Assembly (NCBI GenBank): GCA_910588495.1
Contig: CAJUPU010000002.1
Location: forward strand, 1-64,000
Length of the DNA: 64,000 nt
DNA from: an uncultured Oscillospiraceae bacterium
GTDB lineage: Bacteria; Bacillota; Clostridia; Oscillospirales; Oscillospiraceae
Direction: 5' to 3'
Below, piece by piece: positions 50,816-59,528 of this stretch (positions are counted from its first letter, which is position 1; each line of letters opens with the position of its first letter). A program made the translations under genes and the position numbers. The notes under the pieces are model-generated. The model ran no database searches. It had not been told where the DNA came from and was given only the letters and a program-made list of their open reading frames with translations.

Positions 50816-51991
50816 ATGACCGAGCTGGAACTGAAATACGGCTGTAACCCCAACCAGAAGCCCGCCCGCATCTTTATGAAGGGGGACAAGGACCTGCCCC
50901 TGGAGGTGCTCAACGGCAGGCCGGGGTACATCAACTTCATGGACGCGCTGAACTCCTGGCAGCTGGTGAAGGCGCTGAAAAAGGCCACCGGCCTGCCCGC
51001 CGCCGCCTCCTTCAAGCACGTCTCCCCCGCCGGAGCGGCCCTGGGCCTGCCCCTCACCGATGTGGAGCGGAAGATCTACTTCGCCCCCGACGGGGAACTG
51101 TCCCCCATCGCCTGCGCCTACATCCGGGCCCGGGGGGCCGACCGGCTGTGCTCCTACGGCGACTGGGCGGCCCTCAGCGACCCCTGCGACGCCGACACCG
51201 CCCGCTATCTGGCCCTGGAGGTGTCCGACGGCGTGATCGCCCCGGACTACACCGCCGAGGCCCTGGAAATCCTCAAGAGCAAGCGCAAGGGCGGCTATAA
51301 CGTGGTGAAGATCGACCCGGATTACGCCCCCGCCCCCATCGAGCGCCGGAACATCTTCGGCATCACCTTTGAGCAGGGGTACAACGACCTGACCATCGAT
51401 GAAACGATGCTGGAGGACCTGGTCACCCGGAACAAGGACCTGCCCCAGGCGGCCAAGCGGGACATGCTCCTCTCCCTCATCACCCTGAAATACACCCAGT
51501 CCAACTCGGTGTGCTACGTGAAGGACGGCATGACCATCGGCGTGGGCGCCGGCCAGCAAAGCCGCATCCACTGCACGAGGCTGGCAGGAAACAAGGCGGA
51601 CATCTGGTGGCTGCGCCAGCATCCCAAGGTGCTGGCCCTCCCCTTCGTGGACGGCATCCGCCGCCCCGACCGGGACAACGCCATCGACATCTACATCTCC
51701 GACGAGCACGACGACGTGCTGGCCGACGGCGTGTGGCAGAACACCTTCAAGACGCGCCCGGACGTGCTCACCGAGGCGGAGAAAAAGGAGTGGATCGCCA
51801 AGCAGTCCGGGGTGACGGTGGGCTCCGACGCGTTCTTCCCCTTCGGTGACAACGTGGAGCGGGCCCATCGGTCCGGCGTGAAGTACATCGCCCAGCCCGG
51901 CGGCTCCATCCGGGACGACCACGTGATCGCCACCGCCGACAAGCACGATATGGTGATGGCGTTCACCAAGATCCGGCTGTTCCATCATTAA
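50816..51991 (+). CDS. purH: AICAR formyltransferase, without the cyclohydrolase domain
   Basis: 391 residues from ATG 50816 with AGGAGG 7 bases upstream. It has only the AICARFT half of PurH: ELELKYGCNPNQKPARI, SFKHVSPAGAA (catalytic Lys-His), SNSVCYVKDGMTIGVGAGQQ and AHRSGVKYIAQPGGSIRDD. The MGS-like cyclohydrolase domain of bifunctional PurH (about 200 residues) is absent. The preceding gene supplies that activity. It makes FAICAR from AICAR. Confidence 0.95.
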   Translation: MTELELKYGCNPNQKPARIFMKGDKDLPLEVLNGRPGYINFMDALNSWQLVKALKKATGLPAAASFKHVSPAGAALGLPLTDVERKIYFAPDGELSPIACAYIRARGADRLCSYGDWAALSDPCDADTARYLALEVSDGVIAPDYTAEALEILKSKRKGGYNVVKIDPDYAPAPIERRNIFGITFEQGYNDLTIDETMLEDLVTRNKDLPQAAKRDMLLSLITLKYTQSNSVCYVKDGMTIGVGAGQQSRIHCTRLAGNKADIWWLRQHPKVLALPFVDGIRRPDRDNAIDIYISDEHDDVLADGVWQNTFKTRPDVLTEAEKKEWIAKQSGVTVGSDAFFPFGDNVERAHRSGVKYIAQPGGSIRDDHVIATADKHDMVMAFTKIRLFHH

Positions 51992-52062
51992 AGTCAAGGG
52001 CTTCTTTTTTCGTGAAAGAAAAAGAACTTCAAACTGCTTTGACTAACGGTCAGGAGGTTTTT

Positions 52063-53322
52063 ATGAAGGTTTTGGTTGTAGGCTCCGGCGGCCGGGAGCA
52101 CGCCATCTGCTGGAAGCTGGCCCAGTCCCCCAAAGTAGCGGAGCTGTACTGCGCCCCCGGCAACGGCGGCATCGCCCAGCTCGCCCAATGCGTAGACGTG
52201 AAGGCCACCGACGTGGACGGCATGGTGAAGTGGGCGAAGGACAACGCCATGGACTTCGTGGTGGTGGCCCCGGACGATCCCCTGGCCCTGGGCATGGTGG
52301 ACGCACTGGAGGCGGTGGGCATCCCCGCCTTCGGCCCCCGGGCCAATGCCGCGATCATCGAGGCCAGCAAGGCGTTCTCCAAGGAGCTGATGAAAAAGTA
52401 CCACATCCCCACCGCCAGGTATGAGACCTTCACCGACCTGGACAAGGCCCGGGCCTACATCCAGGAGCAGGGCGCGCCCATCGTGGTGAAAGCGGACGGG
52501 CTGGCCCTGGGCAAGGGCGTGGTGGTGGCCGCCACGGTGGACGAGGCCAAGACCGCCGCCCGGGAGATGATGGCGGACAAGAAGTTCGGCGAGTCCGGCT
52601 CCACCGTGGTGATCGAGGAGTGCATGACCGGCCCGGAGGTCACCGTGCTGGCCTTCGCCGACGGAGAGCATGTGTGCCCCATGCCCGCCAGCCAGGACCA
52701 CAAGCGGGCCTACGACGGCAACCGGGGCCCCAACACCGGCGGCATGGGGGCTGTCTCCCCCCCGCCCCAGTACGCCCCGGACATGGCGAAACGGTGTATG
52801 GATGAGATCTTCCTGCCCACCATCCGGGCGCTGAAGGCGGAGGGCCGCCCCTTCCAGGGGGCCATCTACTTCGGGCTGATGCTCACCCCGGAGGGGCCGA
52901 AGGTGGTGGAGTACAACGCCCGGTTCGGCGACCCGGAATGCCAGGCGGTGCTGTCCCTGCTGGACAGCGATCTGATGGATATTTTCACCGCCTGCCGGGA
53001 GGGGACCCTGGACCGGCTGGACATCCGATGGAAGGACCGGGCCGCCTGCTGTCTGGTGCTGGCCTCCGGGGGCTATCCGCTGGACTATAAAAAGGGTCAT
53101 CCCATCTCCGGGCTGGAGGAGGCGGGGAGATCCGCCGTGGTGTTCCACGCGGGCACCAAATTGGGCGAAAATGGCGAATATCTGACCAACGGCGGCCGGG
53201 TGCTGGGCGTCACCGCCCTGGGGGACACCCTGGACCAGGCTATCGCCGCCGCCTACGCCGCCGCCAAGCCCATTACCTTCCAGGACATGCACTTCCGGAC
53301 CGATATCGGCCACGCGTTTTGA
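52063..53322 (+). CDS. purD: Phosphoribosylamine-glycine ligase
   Basis: 419 residues from ATG 52063 after CAGGAGG. MKVLVVGSGGREHAICWKL and the ATP-grasp segment (VVKADGLALGKGVVVA, GNRGPNTGGMGA, EYNARFGDPECQ) are complete. It ligates glycine to phosphoribosylamine. Last gene of the operon, with a hairpin at 53329-53359 after the stop. purL, purS, purQ, purB and purK are not in the window. Confidence 0.97.
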   Translation: MKVLVVGSGGREHAICWKLAQSPKVAELYCAPGNGGIAQLAQCVDVKATDVDGMVKWAKDNAMDFVVVAPDDPLALGMVDALEAVGIPAFGPRANAAIIEASKAFSKELMKKYHIPTARYETFTDLDKARAYIQEQGAPIVVKADGLALGKGVVVAATVDEAKTAAREMMADKKFGESGSTVVIEECMTGPEVTVLAFADGEHVCPMPASQDHKRAYDGNRGPNTGGMGAVSPPPQYAPDMAKRCMDEIFLPTIRALKAEGRPFQGAIYFGLMLTPEGPKVVEYNARFGDPECQAVLSLLDSDLMDIFTACREGTLDRLDIRWKDRAACCLVLASGGYPLDYKKGHPISGLEEAGRSAVVFHAGTKLGENGEYLTNGGRVLGVTALGDTLDQAIAAAYAAAKPITFQDMHFRTDIGHAF

Positions 53323-53328
53323 GCGATC

Positions 53329-53359
53329 GAACACCCCCCGCCTCCGGCGGGGGGTGTTC
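53329..53359 (+). terminator. Hairpin after purD
   Basis: GAACACCCCCCGCC (53329-53342) pairs perfectly with 53346-53359 around TCC. No T run follows, so strength is uncertain. Confidence 0.6.
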
Positions 53360-53432
53360 GCGTTCCGGCTCCGCGCCCTTGCCCCGGGAAAAAATGCCAG
53401 CTCCATTTTTTGCGTATTTTCGAGAAAAATGA

Positions 53433-53461
53433 TTGACAAACCAGGACCGACCCGCTATAGT
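53433..53461 (+). promoter_or_regulatory. Sigma-A promoter of the polyamine transport operon
   Basis: TTGACA (53433-53438) and TATAGT (53456-53461) with a 17-base spacer. The leader to potA is about 220 bases. Confidence 0.85.
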
Positions 53462-53482
53462 GTATCTCGCTATCCGTGAAAA

Positions 53483-53636
53483 CCTGAGAAGCGCGAGCGT
53501 AGACACGCCGCCTCGGATGGACCGGAGCGAGGACGAGCGATGGGGCCGTAAGGCCCCAGAGACCAGTCCGAGTCGGAGGGAAGCCGAGGCGAAAGCGTGT
53601 CCAACGCGAGCGTGACAGCGGGAAGCGCATCTCAGG
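53483..53636 (+). repeat. Structured leader of the pot operon, dispersed repeat family B copy 3
   Basis: Nested helices are perfect or nearly so: CCTGAGA (53483-53489) plus GCGC pairs with GCGC plus TCTCAGG (53625-53636); GACACGC (53502-53508) with GCGTGTC (53595-53601); GCCTCGG (53510-53516) with CCGAGGC (53584-53590). The apical GGGGCC/GGCCCC stem closes on GTAA (53548-53551), a GNRA-type loop. GGATGGACCGGAGCGAGGAC in the 5' half matches the copies at 33.2 and 38.3 kb. It lies in the transcribed leader. Function unknown. Confidence 0.65.
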
Positions 53637-53690
53637 GAATACAAAGAGGGAGCTGACAAAACACTCATCATTAGAAATGGGGGAGGATAC

Positions 53691-54872
53691 ATGTCCAAGG
53701 AGCTGATCCGCCTGCGGGACTGCGTCATGTCCTACGGGGACGAGCTCGTGCTCGACCACATCGATCTGTATATCAATGATAAGGAATTCCTCACGCTGCT
53801 GGGCCCCAGCGGGTGCGGCAAGACGACCACGCTTAGGATCATAGGCGGGTTTTTGTCGCCGACCGCCGGGGACGTTTTGTTTGACGGCGTGAGGATCAAT
53901 GACGTTCCCCCCCACAAGCGGGCGGTGAACACCGTGTTCCAGCGCTACGCCCTGTTCCCTCACCTCAACGTGTTCGAGAACGTGGCCTTCGGTCTGCGCA
54001 TCCCCAAGACGGACGGGAGCGGCCGCAAGACGAAGCTCTCCGAGCGGGAGATACACGACCGGGTGATGGACATGCTGGAGGTGGTCAGCCTCAAGGGCTT
54101 CGAGCGCCGCCCGGTGTCCGCCCTGTCCGGCGGGCAGCAGCAGCGGGTGGCCATCGCCAGGGCCCTGGTGAACCGCCCCAAGGTACTGCTGCTGGACGAG
54201 CCGCTGGGGGCGCTGGACATGCGCCTGCGCAAGGACATGCAGAACGAGCTGAAACGGATCCAGCAGGAGATGGAGATCACCTTCATCTATGTGACCCACG
54301 ATCAGGAGGAGGCCCTGGCCATGTCCGACACCGTGGTGGTGATGGACGGCGGGCGCATCCAGCAGATCGGCACGCCCGAGGACATCTATAACGAGCCCAA
54401 AAACGCCTTCGTGGCCGACTTCATCGGCGAGTCCAACATCATCGACGGCGTCATGCGCGCCGACGGGGTGGTAGAGATCTTCAACCGCCGCTTCCAGTGC
54501 CTGGACAAGGGGTTCGCCCCGGACGAGCCGGTGGACGTGGTGATCCGCCCCGAGGACGTGGACATCGTGGACGAGGCGGCGGGCCAGCTCAAGGGCACCG
54601 TCACCTCCGTCACCTTCAAGGGGGTCCACTACGACACCATCGTGGATTTCTACGGCTTCAAGTGGCTGATCCAGACCACCGACTACTGCCCGGTGGACAG
54701 CCGCATCGGCATCAAGATCGACCCGGACGGCATCCACGTGATGAAAAAGAGCTCCTACTCCGGCCTGTTCGGGGACTACTCCTCCTATTCCGAGGAGTAC
54801 GAGGAGCTGGACGCGGCCGAGCCCGAGGACGGGGAGGAGAACGACTCCCGGGAGGGCGGCCATGAGGAATAA
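53691..54872 (+). CDS. potA: Spermidine/putrescine ABC transporter ATP-binding protein
   Basis: 393 residues. ABC core: [16 protein letters not shown] (Walker A), [20 protein letters not shown] (signature) and [11 protein letters not shown] (Walker B). The C-terminal TOBE-like domain (about 270-360) has [13 protein letters not shown]. It ends in an acidic tail. It energises polyamine import with potB and potCD. The start at ATG 53691 follows GGGGGAGG. It overlaps potB by 11 bases. Confidence 0.95.
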   Translation: MSKELIRLRDCVMSYGDELVLDHIDLYINDKEFLTLLGPSGCGKTTTLRIIGGFLSPTAGDVLFDGVRINDVPPHKRAVNTVFQRYALFPHLNVFENVAFGLRIPKTDGSGRKTKLSEREIHDRVMDMLEVVSLKGFERRPVSALSGGQQQRVAIARALVNRPKVLLLDEPLGALDMRLRKDMQNELKRIQQEMEITFIYVTHDQEEALAMSDTVVVMDGGRIQQIGTPEDIYNEPKNAFVADFIGESNIIDGVMRADGVVEIFNRRFQCLDKGFAPDEPVDVVIRPEDVDIVDEAAGQLKGTVTSVTFKGVHYDTIVDFYGFKWLIQTTDYCPVDSRIGIKIDPDGIHVMKKSSYSGLFGDYSSYSEEYEELDAAEPEDGEENDSREGGHEE

Positions 54873-55713
54873 GCGGGCCTGGTTCGCCTTTCCCTACGTG
54901 ATCTGGATGGCCCTGTTCGTGGTGGTCCCCATCGTGATCATGGCGGTGTACGCCCTCACCGCCGCCGACCCCATCACCAACGCCGCCTATCCCACCCTGG
55001 GCAACTTCACCGGCATGGGGCTGTACCTCAATGTGTTCCTGCGCTCCTTCTGGCTGGCCATCCTGGCCACCCTGGTGTGCCTGCTGATCGGCTACCCGGT
55101 GTCCTACTGGATGGCTAAGGAGGGCCCCCGGTTCCAGCGCCTGGCCATGGCCCTGATCATGCTGCCCATGTGGATGAACTTCCTGCTGCGCACCTATTCC
55201 TGGATGTCCATTTTGGAGAACAACGGCCTTTTGAACCAGCTCCTTCGGGCCACCGGCCTGCTGGACCTGCTGGGGGCGGACCACATCCAGATGATCGGCA
55301 CCCCCGGGGCGGTTGTGCTGGGCATGGTGTACAATTACCTGCCCTTCATGATCCTGCCCATCTACTCCGTGATCGTCAAGCTGGACGGCTCCCTGGTGGA
55401 GGCCGCCCGGGACCTGGGGGCGGACGGGGTGCGGGTGTTCCGCCGGGTGATCTTCCCCCTGTCCCTGCCGGGGATCCTGTCCGGGGTGACCATGGTGTTC
55501 GTGCCGTCGGTGTCCACCTTCGCCATCTCCAACCTGCTGGGGGGCGGCAACCAGATGATGCTGGGCGATCTGATCGAGCTGCAATTTTTGGGCGGGGCCT
55601 ACAACCCCCACCTGGGCGCCGCCATCTCCATGGTGATGATGGTGATCGTGGTGGTGTGCATGGTGGTCATGAACCACTTCGGCGAGGGCGAGGAACAGGC
55701 GGTGATGCTCTGA
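54862..55713 (+). CDS. potB: Spermidine/putrescine ABC transporter permease PotB
   Basis: 283 residues with six membrane helices, in the MetI/BPD family. The EAA-loop contact with PotA is [25 protein letters not shown]. The overlap with potA and the 1-base overlap (TGATG) with potCD indicate coupled translation. It forms one half of the translocation pore. Confidence 0.95.
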   Translation: MRNKRAWFAFPYVIWMALFVVVPIVIMAVYALTAADPITNAAYPTLGNFTGMGLYLNVFLRSFWLAILATLVCLLIGYPVSYWMAKEGPRFQRLAMALIMLPMWMNFLLRTYSWMSILENNGLLNQLLRATGLLDLLGADHIQMIGTPGAVVLGMVYNYLPFMILPIYSVIVKLDGSLVEAARDLGADGVRVFRRVIFPLSLPGILSGVTMVFVPSVSTFAISNLLGGGNQMMLGDLIELQFLGGAYNPHLGAAISMVMMVIVVVCMVVMNHFGEGEEQAVML

Positions 55714-57722
55714 TGAAAAGGCAGAATCGTTTTGGGAGCCGTTTGTTCATCGGCCTCACCTTCCTGTTCTTGTACCTGCCCATCTTCCTGCTGATCGTGT
55801 TCTCCTTCAACGCGGGAGACTCCAGCGCCGTGTGGAAGGGCTTCTCTTTGGAGTGGTACGCCGCCCTGTTCCAGAACCGGCTGATCATGGAGAGCCTGTA
55901 CACCACCCTGCTGGTCTCTTTGCTGGCCACGGCCATCGCCACCGCGGCGGGCACCTTCGCCGCCATCGGGCTGTACGCCCTGTCCAAGCGGCGGCGGGAC
56001 GCCCTGCTGGTGGTCAACGACATCCCCATGATGAACGCCGACATCGTCACCGGCGTCAGCCTGTGCCTGTTCTTCGTGGCCTTTTTCCAGGGCTGGGGGG
56101 CCTTCGCCCAGTGGTTCAACGGGGCACAGAGCGTCGTGGAGCTGCCCGAACGGCTCACCCTGGGCTTCGGCACCATGCTGCTGGCCCATATCGCGTTCAA
56201 CATCCCCTACGTCATCCTCAACGTGGCCCCCAAGCTGCGCCAGATGGACAAGAACCTGGTGGACGCCGCCCAGGACCTGGGCTGCACCTGGATGCAGGCG
56301 TTCTGGAAGGTGATCCTGCCGGAGATCAAGCCGGGCATCGTGTCCGGAGCGCTCATCGCCTTCACCATGTCCATCGACGACTTCGTGATCTCCTACTTCA
56401 CCGCCGGCTCGTCCACCTCCACCCTGGCCATGCGGATCTACTCCATGACCAAAAAGCGCATCACGCCGGAGGTCAACGCGGTGTCCACCCTGCTGTTTTT
56501 GTCGGTGCTGGCCCTGCTGGTGCTCAACAACGTGCGGGAGATCCGCCAGGAGCGCCGGGCGGACCGGCAGGAGGTCCGGGCGCCCTCCTTCTTCGAGAAG
56601 CTGTCCATGGGCCTGTCCTCCCCCTCCCGGAGGTGGATCCGCCGGGGCGGGCTGGCCGCCGCGGTCTGTGTTTTTGTGGCGGCGGTGGCCCTGCTCACCG
56701 GGGTCGCCTGGTCCCAGCCGGTGGTCAACGTGTGCTCCTGGGGGGAGTACATCGACGAGGATCTCATCACCCAGTTCGAGGAGGAGACCGGCATCCGGGT
56801 GAACTACCAGACCGCCGAGAGCAACGAGGCGCTCTACTCCCTGCTGAAGAGCGGCGGCGCGGACTACGACGTGATCGTCCCCTCCGACTACATGATCTCC
56901 CAGCTCATGGAAGAGGGGATGCTGGAGGAGCTGGACTACAGCCGCATCCCCAACTTCGCAAAGATCGACGAGCGCTTCAAATACCTGCCCTACGATCCGG
57001 AGAACAAATACACCGTCCCCTACTCCTGGGGCACCCTGGGGCTGATCTACAACGCCGCCATGGTGGAGGAGGAGCCCTCCAGCTGGGGCGTTTTGTACGA
57101 CGGGCGGTACGCGGGCAACGTGCTGCTGATCAACAACTCCCGGGACGCCCTGGGCGCCGCTCTGCTCCACCTGGGCTACTCGGTGAACACCACCGACGAG
57201 GGGGAGATCCGGGAGGCATTCTCCCTGATCTCCGACGCCAGCCGCCGGGGGGTGTTCCAGGGCAAAGTGATGGACCAGGTGTTCCAGAAGATGGAGGGCG
57301 GCAACGCCGCCATCGCCACCTATTACGCCGGGGACTACCTGTCCATGCTGGAAAACCAGGCGGACGGGGTGGATCTGCGCTATACCATCCCCCAGGAGGG
57401 GGCCAACTGGTTCGTAGACGCCATGTGCGTGCTCAAGGACGCCCCCCACTACGACGAAGCCTTGCAGTGGATCGACTTCATCGCCTCCACCAAGGCCAAC
57501 CTGGCCAACATGGACTATATCTGGTACGCCTCCCCCAACAAGGAGGCCCTGGAGCAGTACCCCGCCTGGTACGAGGAGCAATACGGCGAGGAGCTGGACC
57601 CTGAGCTGTATGAGATCATGGCCCCTCCCCCCGAGGTGCTGGAGCGGTGTGAAATGTACCTGGTGCTTCCCCCGGCCACCCGGGCGCTGTACAACGAGCT
57701 GTGGATCCAGCTGGGGACCTAA
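55713..57722 (+). CDS. potCD: Fused polyamine permease and substrate-binding protein (PotC-PotD)
   Basis: 669 residues in one frame. Residues 1-270 are PotC: six membrane helices with the EAA loop LVDAAQDLGCTWMQAFWKVILPEI. Residues 305-330 are a further membrane helix (AAAVCVFVAAVALLTGVAW). Residues 330-669 are PotD: VNVCSWGEYIDEDLITQFEE, YDVIVPSDYMISQLMEEG, YSWGTLGLIYN and PQEGANWFVDAMCVLKDAP. The binding protein is therefore tethered to the pore rather than being a lipoprotein. The stop TAA is the first triplet of a family A repeat. Confidence 0.93.
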   Translation: MKRQNRFGSRLFIGLTFLFLYLPIFLLIVFSFNAGDSSAVWKGFSLEWYAALFQNRLIMESLYTTLLVSLLATAIATAAGTFAAIGLYALSKRRRDALLVVNDIPMMNADIVTGVSLCLFFVAFFQGWGAFAQWFNGAQSVVELPERLTLGFGTMLLAHIAFNIPYVILNVAPKLRQMDKNLVDAAQDLGCTWMQAFWKVILPEIKPGIVSGALIAFTMSIDDFVISYFTAGSSTSTLAMRIYSMTKKRITPEVNAVSTLLFLSVLALLVLNNVREIRQERRADRQEVRAPSFFEKLSMGLSSPSRRWIRRGGLAAAVCVFVAAVALLTGVAWSQPVVNVCSWGEYIDEDLITQFEEETGIRVNYQTAESNEALYSLLKSGGADYDVIVPSDYMISQLMEEGMLEELDYSRIPNFAKIDERFKYLPYDPENKYTVPYSWGTLGLIYNAAMVEEEPSSWGVLYDGRYAGNVLLINNSRDALGAALLHLGYSVNTTDEGEIREAFSLISDASRRGVFQGKVMDQVFQKMEGGNAAIATYYAGDYLSMLENQADGVDLRYTIPQEGANWFVDAMCVLKDAPHYDEALQWIDFIASTKANLANMDYIWYASPNKEALEQYPAWYEEQYGEELDPELYEIMAPPPEVLERCEMYLVLPPATRALYNELWIQLGT

Positions 57723-57885
57723 GAACCTGTATCCACAACCTCAAACGCCGTCTGGACGGGTCTTTTTCCGCCATACTATGTTGCGTTTTCTTGAAATGCA
57801 CAAAGTATTCCCGCGAAAACGCGCCTTGTCTGGCGAAAAGATCCCTCGCCCAGACGGCATCCTTTGCTGTGGATACAGGTTCTGA
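57720..57885 (+). repeat. Dispersed repeat family A, copy 2 (supplies the potCD stop codon)
   Basis: About 166 bp. TAAGAACCTGTATCCACA at the left end and TGTGGATACAGGTTCTGA at the right end form imperfect inverted termini. The interior aligns with copy 1 (8673-8840, read on the minus strand), including CTTGAAAT and GAAAAGATCCCTCG. The first TAA ends potCD. A strong terminator follows 10 bases later. Confidence 0.85.
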
Positions 57886-57894
57886 GACCTGACG

Positions 57895-57930
57895 ACCGCC
57901 GGAGGGCTTTGCTCCCTCCGGCGGTTTTTT
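57895..57930 (+). terminator. Intrinsic terminator of the pot operon
   Basis: ACCGCCGGAGGG (57895-57906) pairs perfectly with 57914-57925, ending TTTTTT. It lies after the family A repeat. Confidence 0.9.
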
Positions 57931-57949
57931 CTGCCGATCTGCTTAGGAT

Positions 57950-57978
57950 TTGACTATTGCCCGCCGATGTTGTATAAT
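57950..57978 (+). promoter_or_regulatory. Sigma-A promoter for the methyltransferase gene
   Basis: TTGACT (57950-57955) and TATAAT (57973-57978) with a 17-base spacer, 49 bases before the ATG at 58028. Confidence 0.85.
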
Positions 57979-58027
57979 AACATGATTTTGAAGCCGGCAC
58001 GGGGATACGAGATCTGGAGGTGGAGCC

Positions 58028-58891
58028 ATGTGGATCGCTGACGGCTGGAAGGATTACGAGCTCATCGACTGCGGCCGGGGCGAAAAGCTGGAGCGCTGGG
58101 GGGACAAGCTGCTGGTGCGGCCCGACCCCCAGGCCATCTGGAACACCCCCCGGGCCCACCGGGGCTGGAAGCGCCCCGACGCCCGCTACGCCCGCTCCAG
58201 CTCCGGCGGAGGCCAGTGGGCGGACAAGAACGTCCCCCAGCGCTGGCAGGTGGGCTATCGGGACCTCACCTTCAATGTGGGTCTGATGAACTTCAAGCAC
58301 ACCGGGGTGTTCCCCGAGCAGGCCGCCAACTGGGACTTCGCCCGGGAGCAGATCCAACGGGCCGGGCGGCCGGTGAGCGTGCTCAACCTGTTCGCCTACA
58401 CCGGCGGGGCCACCATCGCCTGTGCGGCGGCGGGGGCGTCGGTGTGCCATGTGGACGCGGCCAAGGGCATGGTGCAGTGGGCCAGGGACAACGCCCGCTC
58501 CTCCGGGCTGGAGGACAAGCCCGTGCGCTGGATCGTGGACGACTGCGCCAAGTTCGTGGAGCGGGAGATCCGCCGGGGGCGGAGATACGACGCCATCGTC
58601 ATGGACCCTCCCTCCTATGGCCGGGGGCCCTCCGGCGAGGTGTGGAAGCTGGAGAACGACCTCTATCCCTTCGTGGAGCTGGTGGCCGGGGTGCTGTCCG
58701 ACGACCCCCTGTTCATCATTTTGAACTCCTACACCACGGGGCTGTCCCCGTCGGTGCTCACCTATATTTTGCAAAGCGTGGCGGGCAAAAAATTCGGCGG
58801 GCACACCGTGTCCGACGAGCTGGGGCTGCCCGTGACCGCCACGGGGCTGGCCCTGCCCTGCGGGGCCACGGGCCGGTGGACCAAGCACTGA
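58028..58891 (+). CDS. Class I SAM-dependent methyltransferase (RlmI/RlmK-like)
   Basis: 287 residues from ATG 58028 with TCTGGAGG upstream. The SAM site is LNLFAYTGGATIACAAAGAS, and the catalytic loop is IVMDPPSYGRG, as in RlmI- and RlmL/K-type 23S rRNA methyltransferases. Unlike RlmI it has no N-terminal PUA domain. A likely RNA substrate, but target unknown. VanZ follows after one base. Confidence 0.88.
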   Translation: MWIADGWKDYELIDCGRGEKLERWGDKLLVRPDPQAIWNTPRAHRGWKRPDARYARSSSGGGQWADKNVPQRWQVGYRDLTFNVGLMNFKHTGVFPEQAANWDFAREQIQRAGRPVSVLNLFAYTGGATIACAAAGASVCHVDAAKGMVQWARDNARSSGLEDKPVRWIVDDCAKFVEREIRRGRRYDAIVMDPPSYGRGPSGEVWKLENDLYPFVELVAGVLSDDPLFIILNSYTTGLSPSVLTYILQSVAGKKFGGHTVSDELGLPVTATGLALPCGATGRWTKH

Positions 58892-58892
58892 C

Positions 58893-59528
58893 ATGGGACT
58901 CACCCTTCGTTACCTGTTCGCCATGCTCTGCGGGGCGGTCCCGGCTCTGGCGCTGTTCTTGCTTGCGCGCCCTGTGCGCATGCGCAGGCTGGGCAGACGC
59001 GGCCTTTGCAGCCCTCTTTTTCGTGAGACCGCCCTCGCGCTCTTTTGGATGTACTGCGGTGGGGCCGCGCTTCTGGGCCTGACCCCCAGATGGGTGGTCC
59101 GCTCCCTGGCCGGCCTGCCGCTGGGAGTCCCCTGGAATGAGGCGGGTCTGCCTTTTTTCAGCCCGGGCGCCATCAGTCTGGTCCCCTTCCTCACCTTTTC
59201 TTATTCCACCTATATTTTGGCCGCAAACGTGGCCCTGTTCCTACCCTTCGGTCTGTTTCCCGCCCTTCTTTGGCGGGGCTTCGATCGGAAGCGGGCCCTG
59301 CTCACCGGAGGCTGCATCACCCTGTCTATCGAGACCTGCCAGCTCTTTGTCGGCCGGACCTTTGACATCGACGACCTGATGCTCAACACCCTTGGCGTGT
59401 TCTGCGGCTTCTTGATGGGGTCGGCCGTCAGAAGGCTGCTGCCCCGGTTTTGCGCAAAATTCCTGATCGTCCCACAACTTTCTGCTGATCGAGGTAGTTC
59501 CTATGGCTCACCCCATCCTCCAAACTGA
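58893..59528 (+). CDS. VanZ family membrane protein
   Basis: 211 residues. VPFLTFSYSTYILAANVALFLPFG, LSIETCQLFVGRTFDIDDLMLNTLGVFCGF is the family core, within several membrane helices. VanZ-like proteins lower susceptibility to teicoplanin in some hosts, but most chromosomal members are of unknown role, so no resistance is claimed. It overlaps ecfA1 by 26 bases. Confidence 0.9.
   Translation: MGLTLRYLFAMLCGAVPALALFLLARPVRMRRLGRRGLCSPLFRETALALFWMYCGGAALLGLTPRWVVRSLAGLPLGVPWNEAGLPFFSPGAISLVPFLTFSYSTYILAANVALFLPFGLFPALLWRGFDRKRALLTGGCITLSIETCQLFVGRTFDIDDLMLNTLGVFCGFLMGSAVRRLLPRFCAKFLIVPQLSADRGSSYGSPHPPN

Noticed and set aside
53433..53615. A 60-codon open frame in the pot leader
   Set aside because: Starts at the -35 box of the promoter, has no ribosome site, and the region is explained by RNA structure.
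57701..57892. Short open frames inside the family A repeat
   Set aside because: No ribosome site, not preserved between the two copies, and the frame overlaps the potCD end.
58893..59528. VanZ as a glycopeptide resistance gene
   Set aside because: No vanA, vanB, vanX or vanS/R type genes nearby; VanZ homologues are common on chromosomes without a resistance role.
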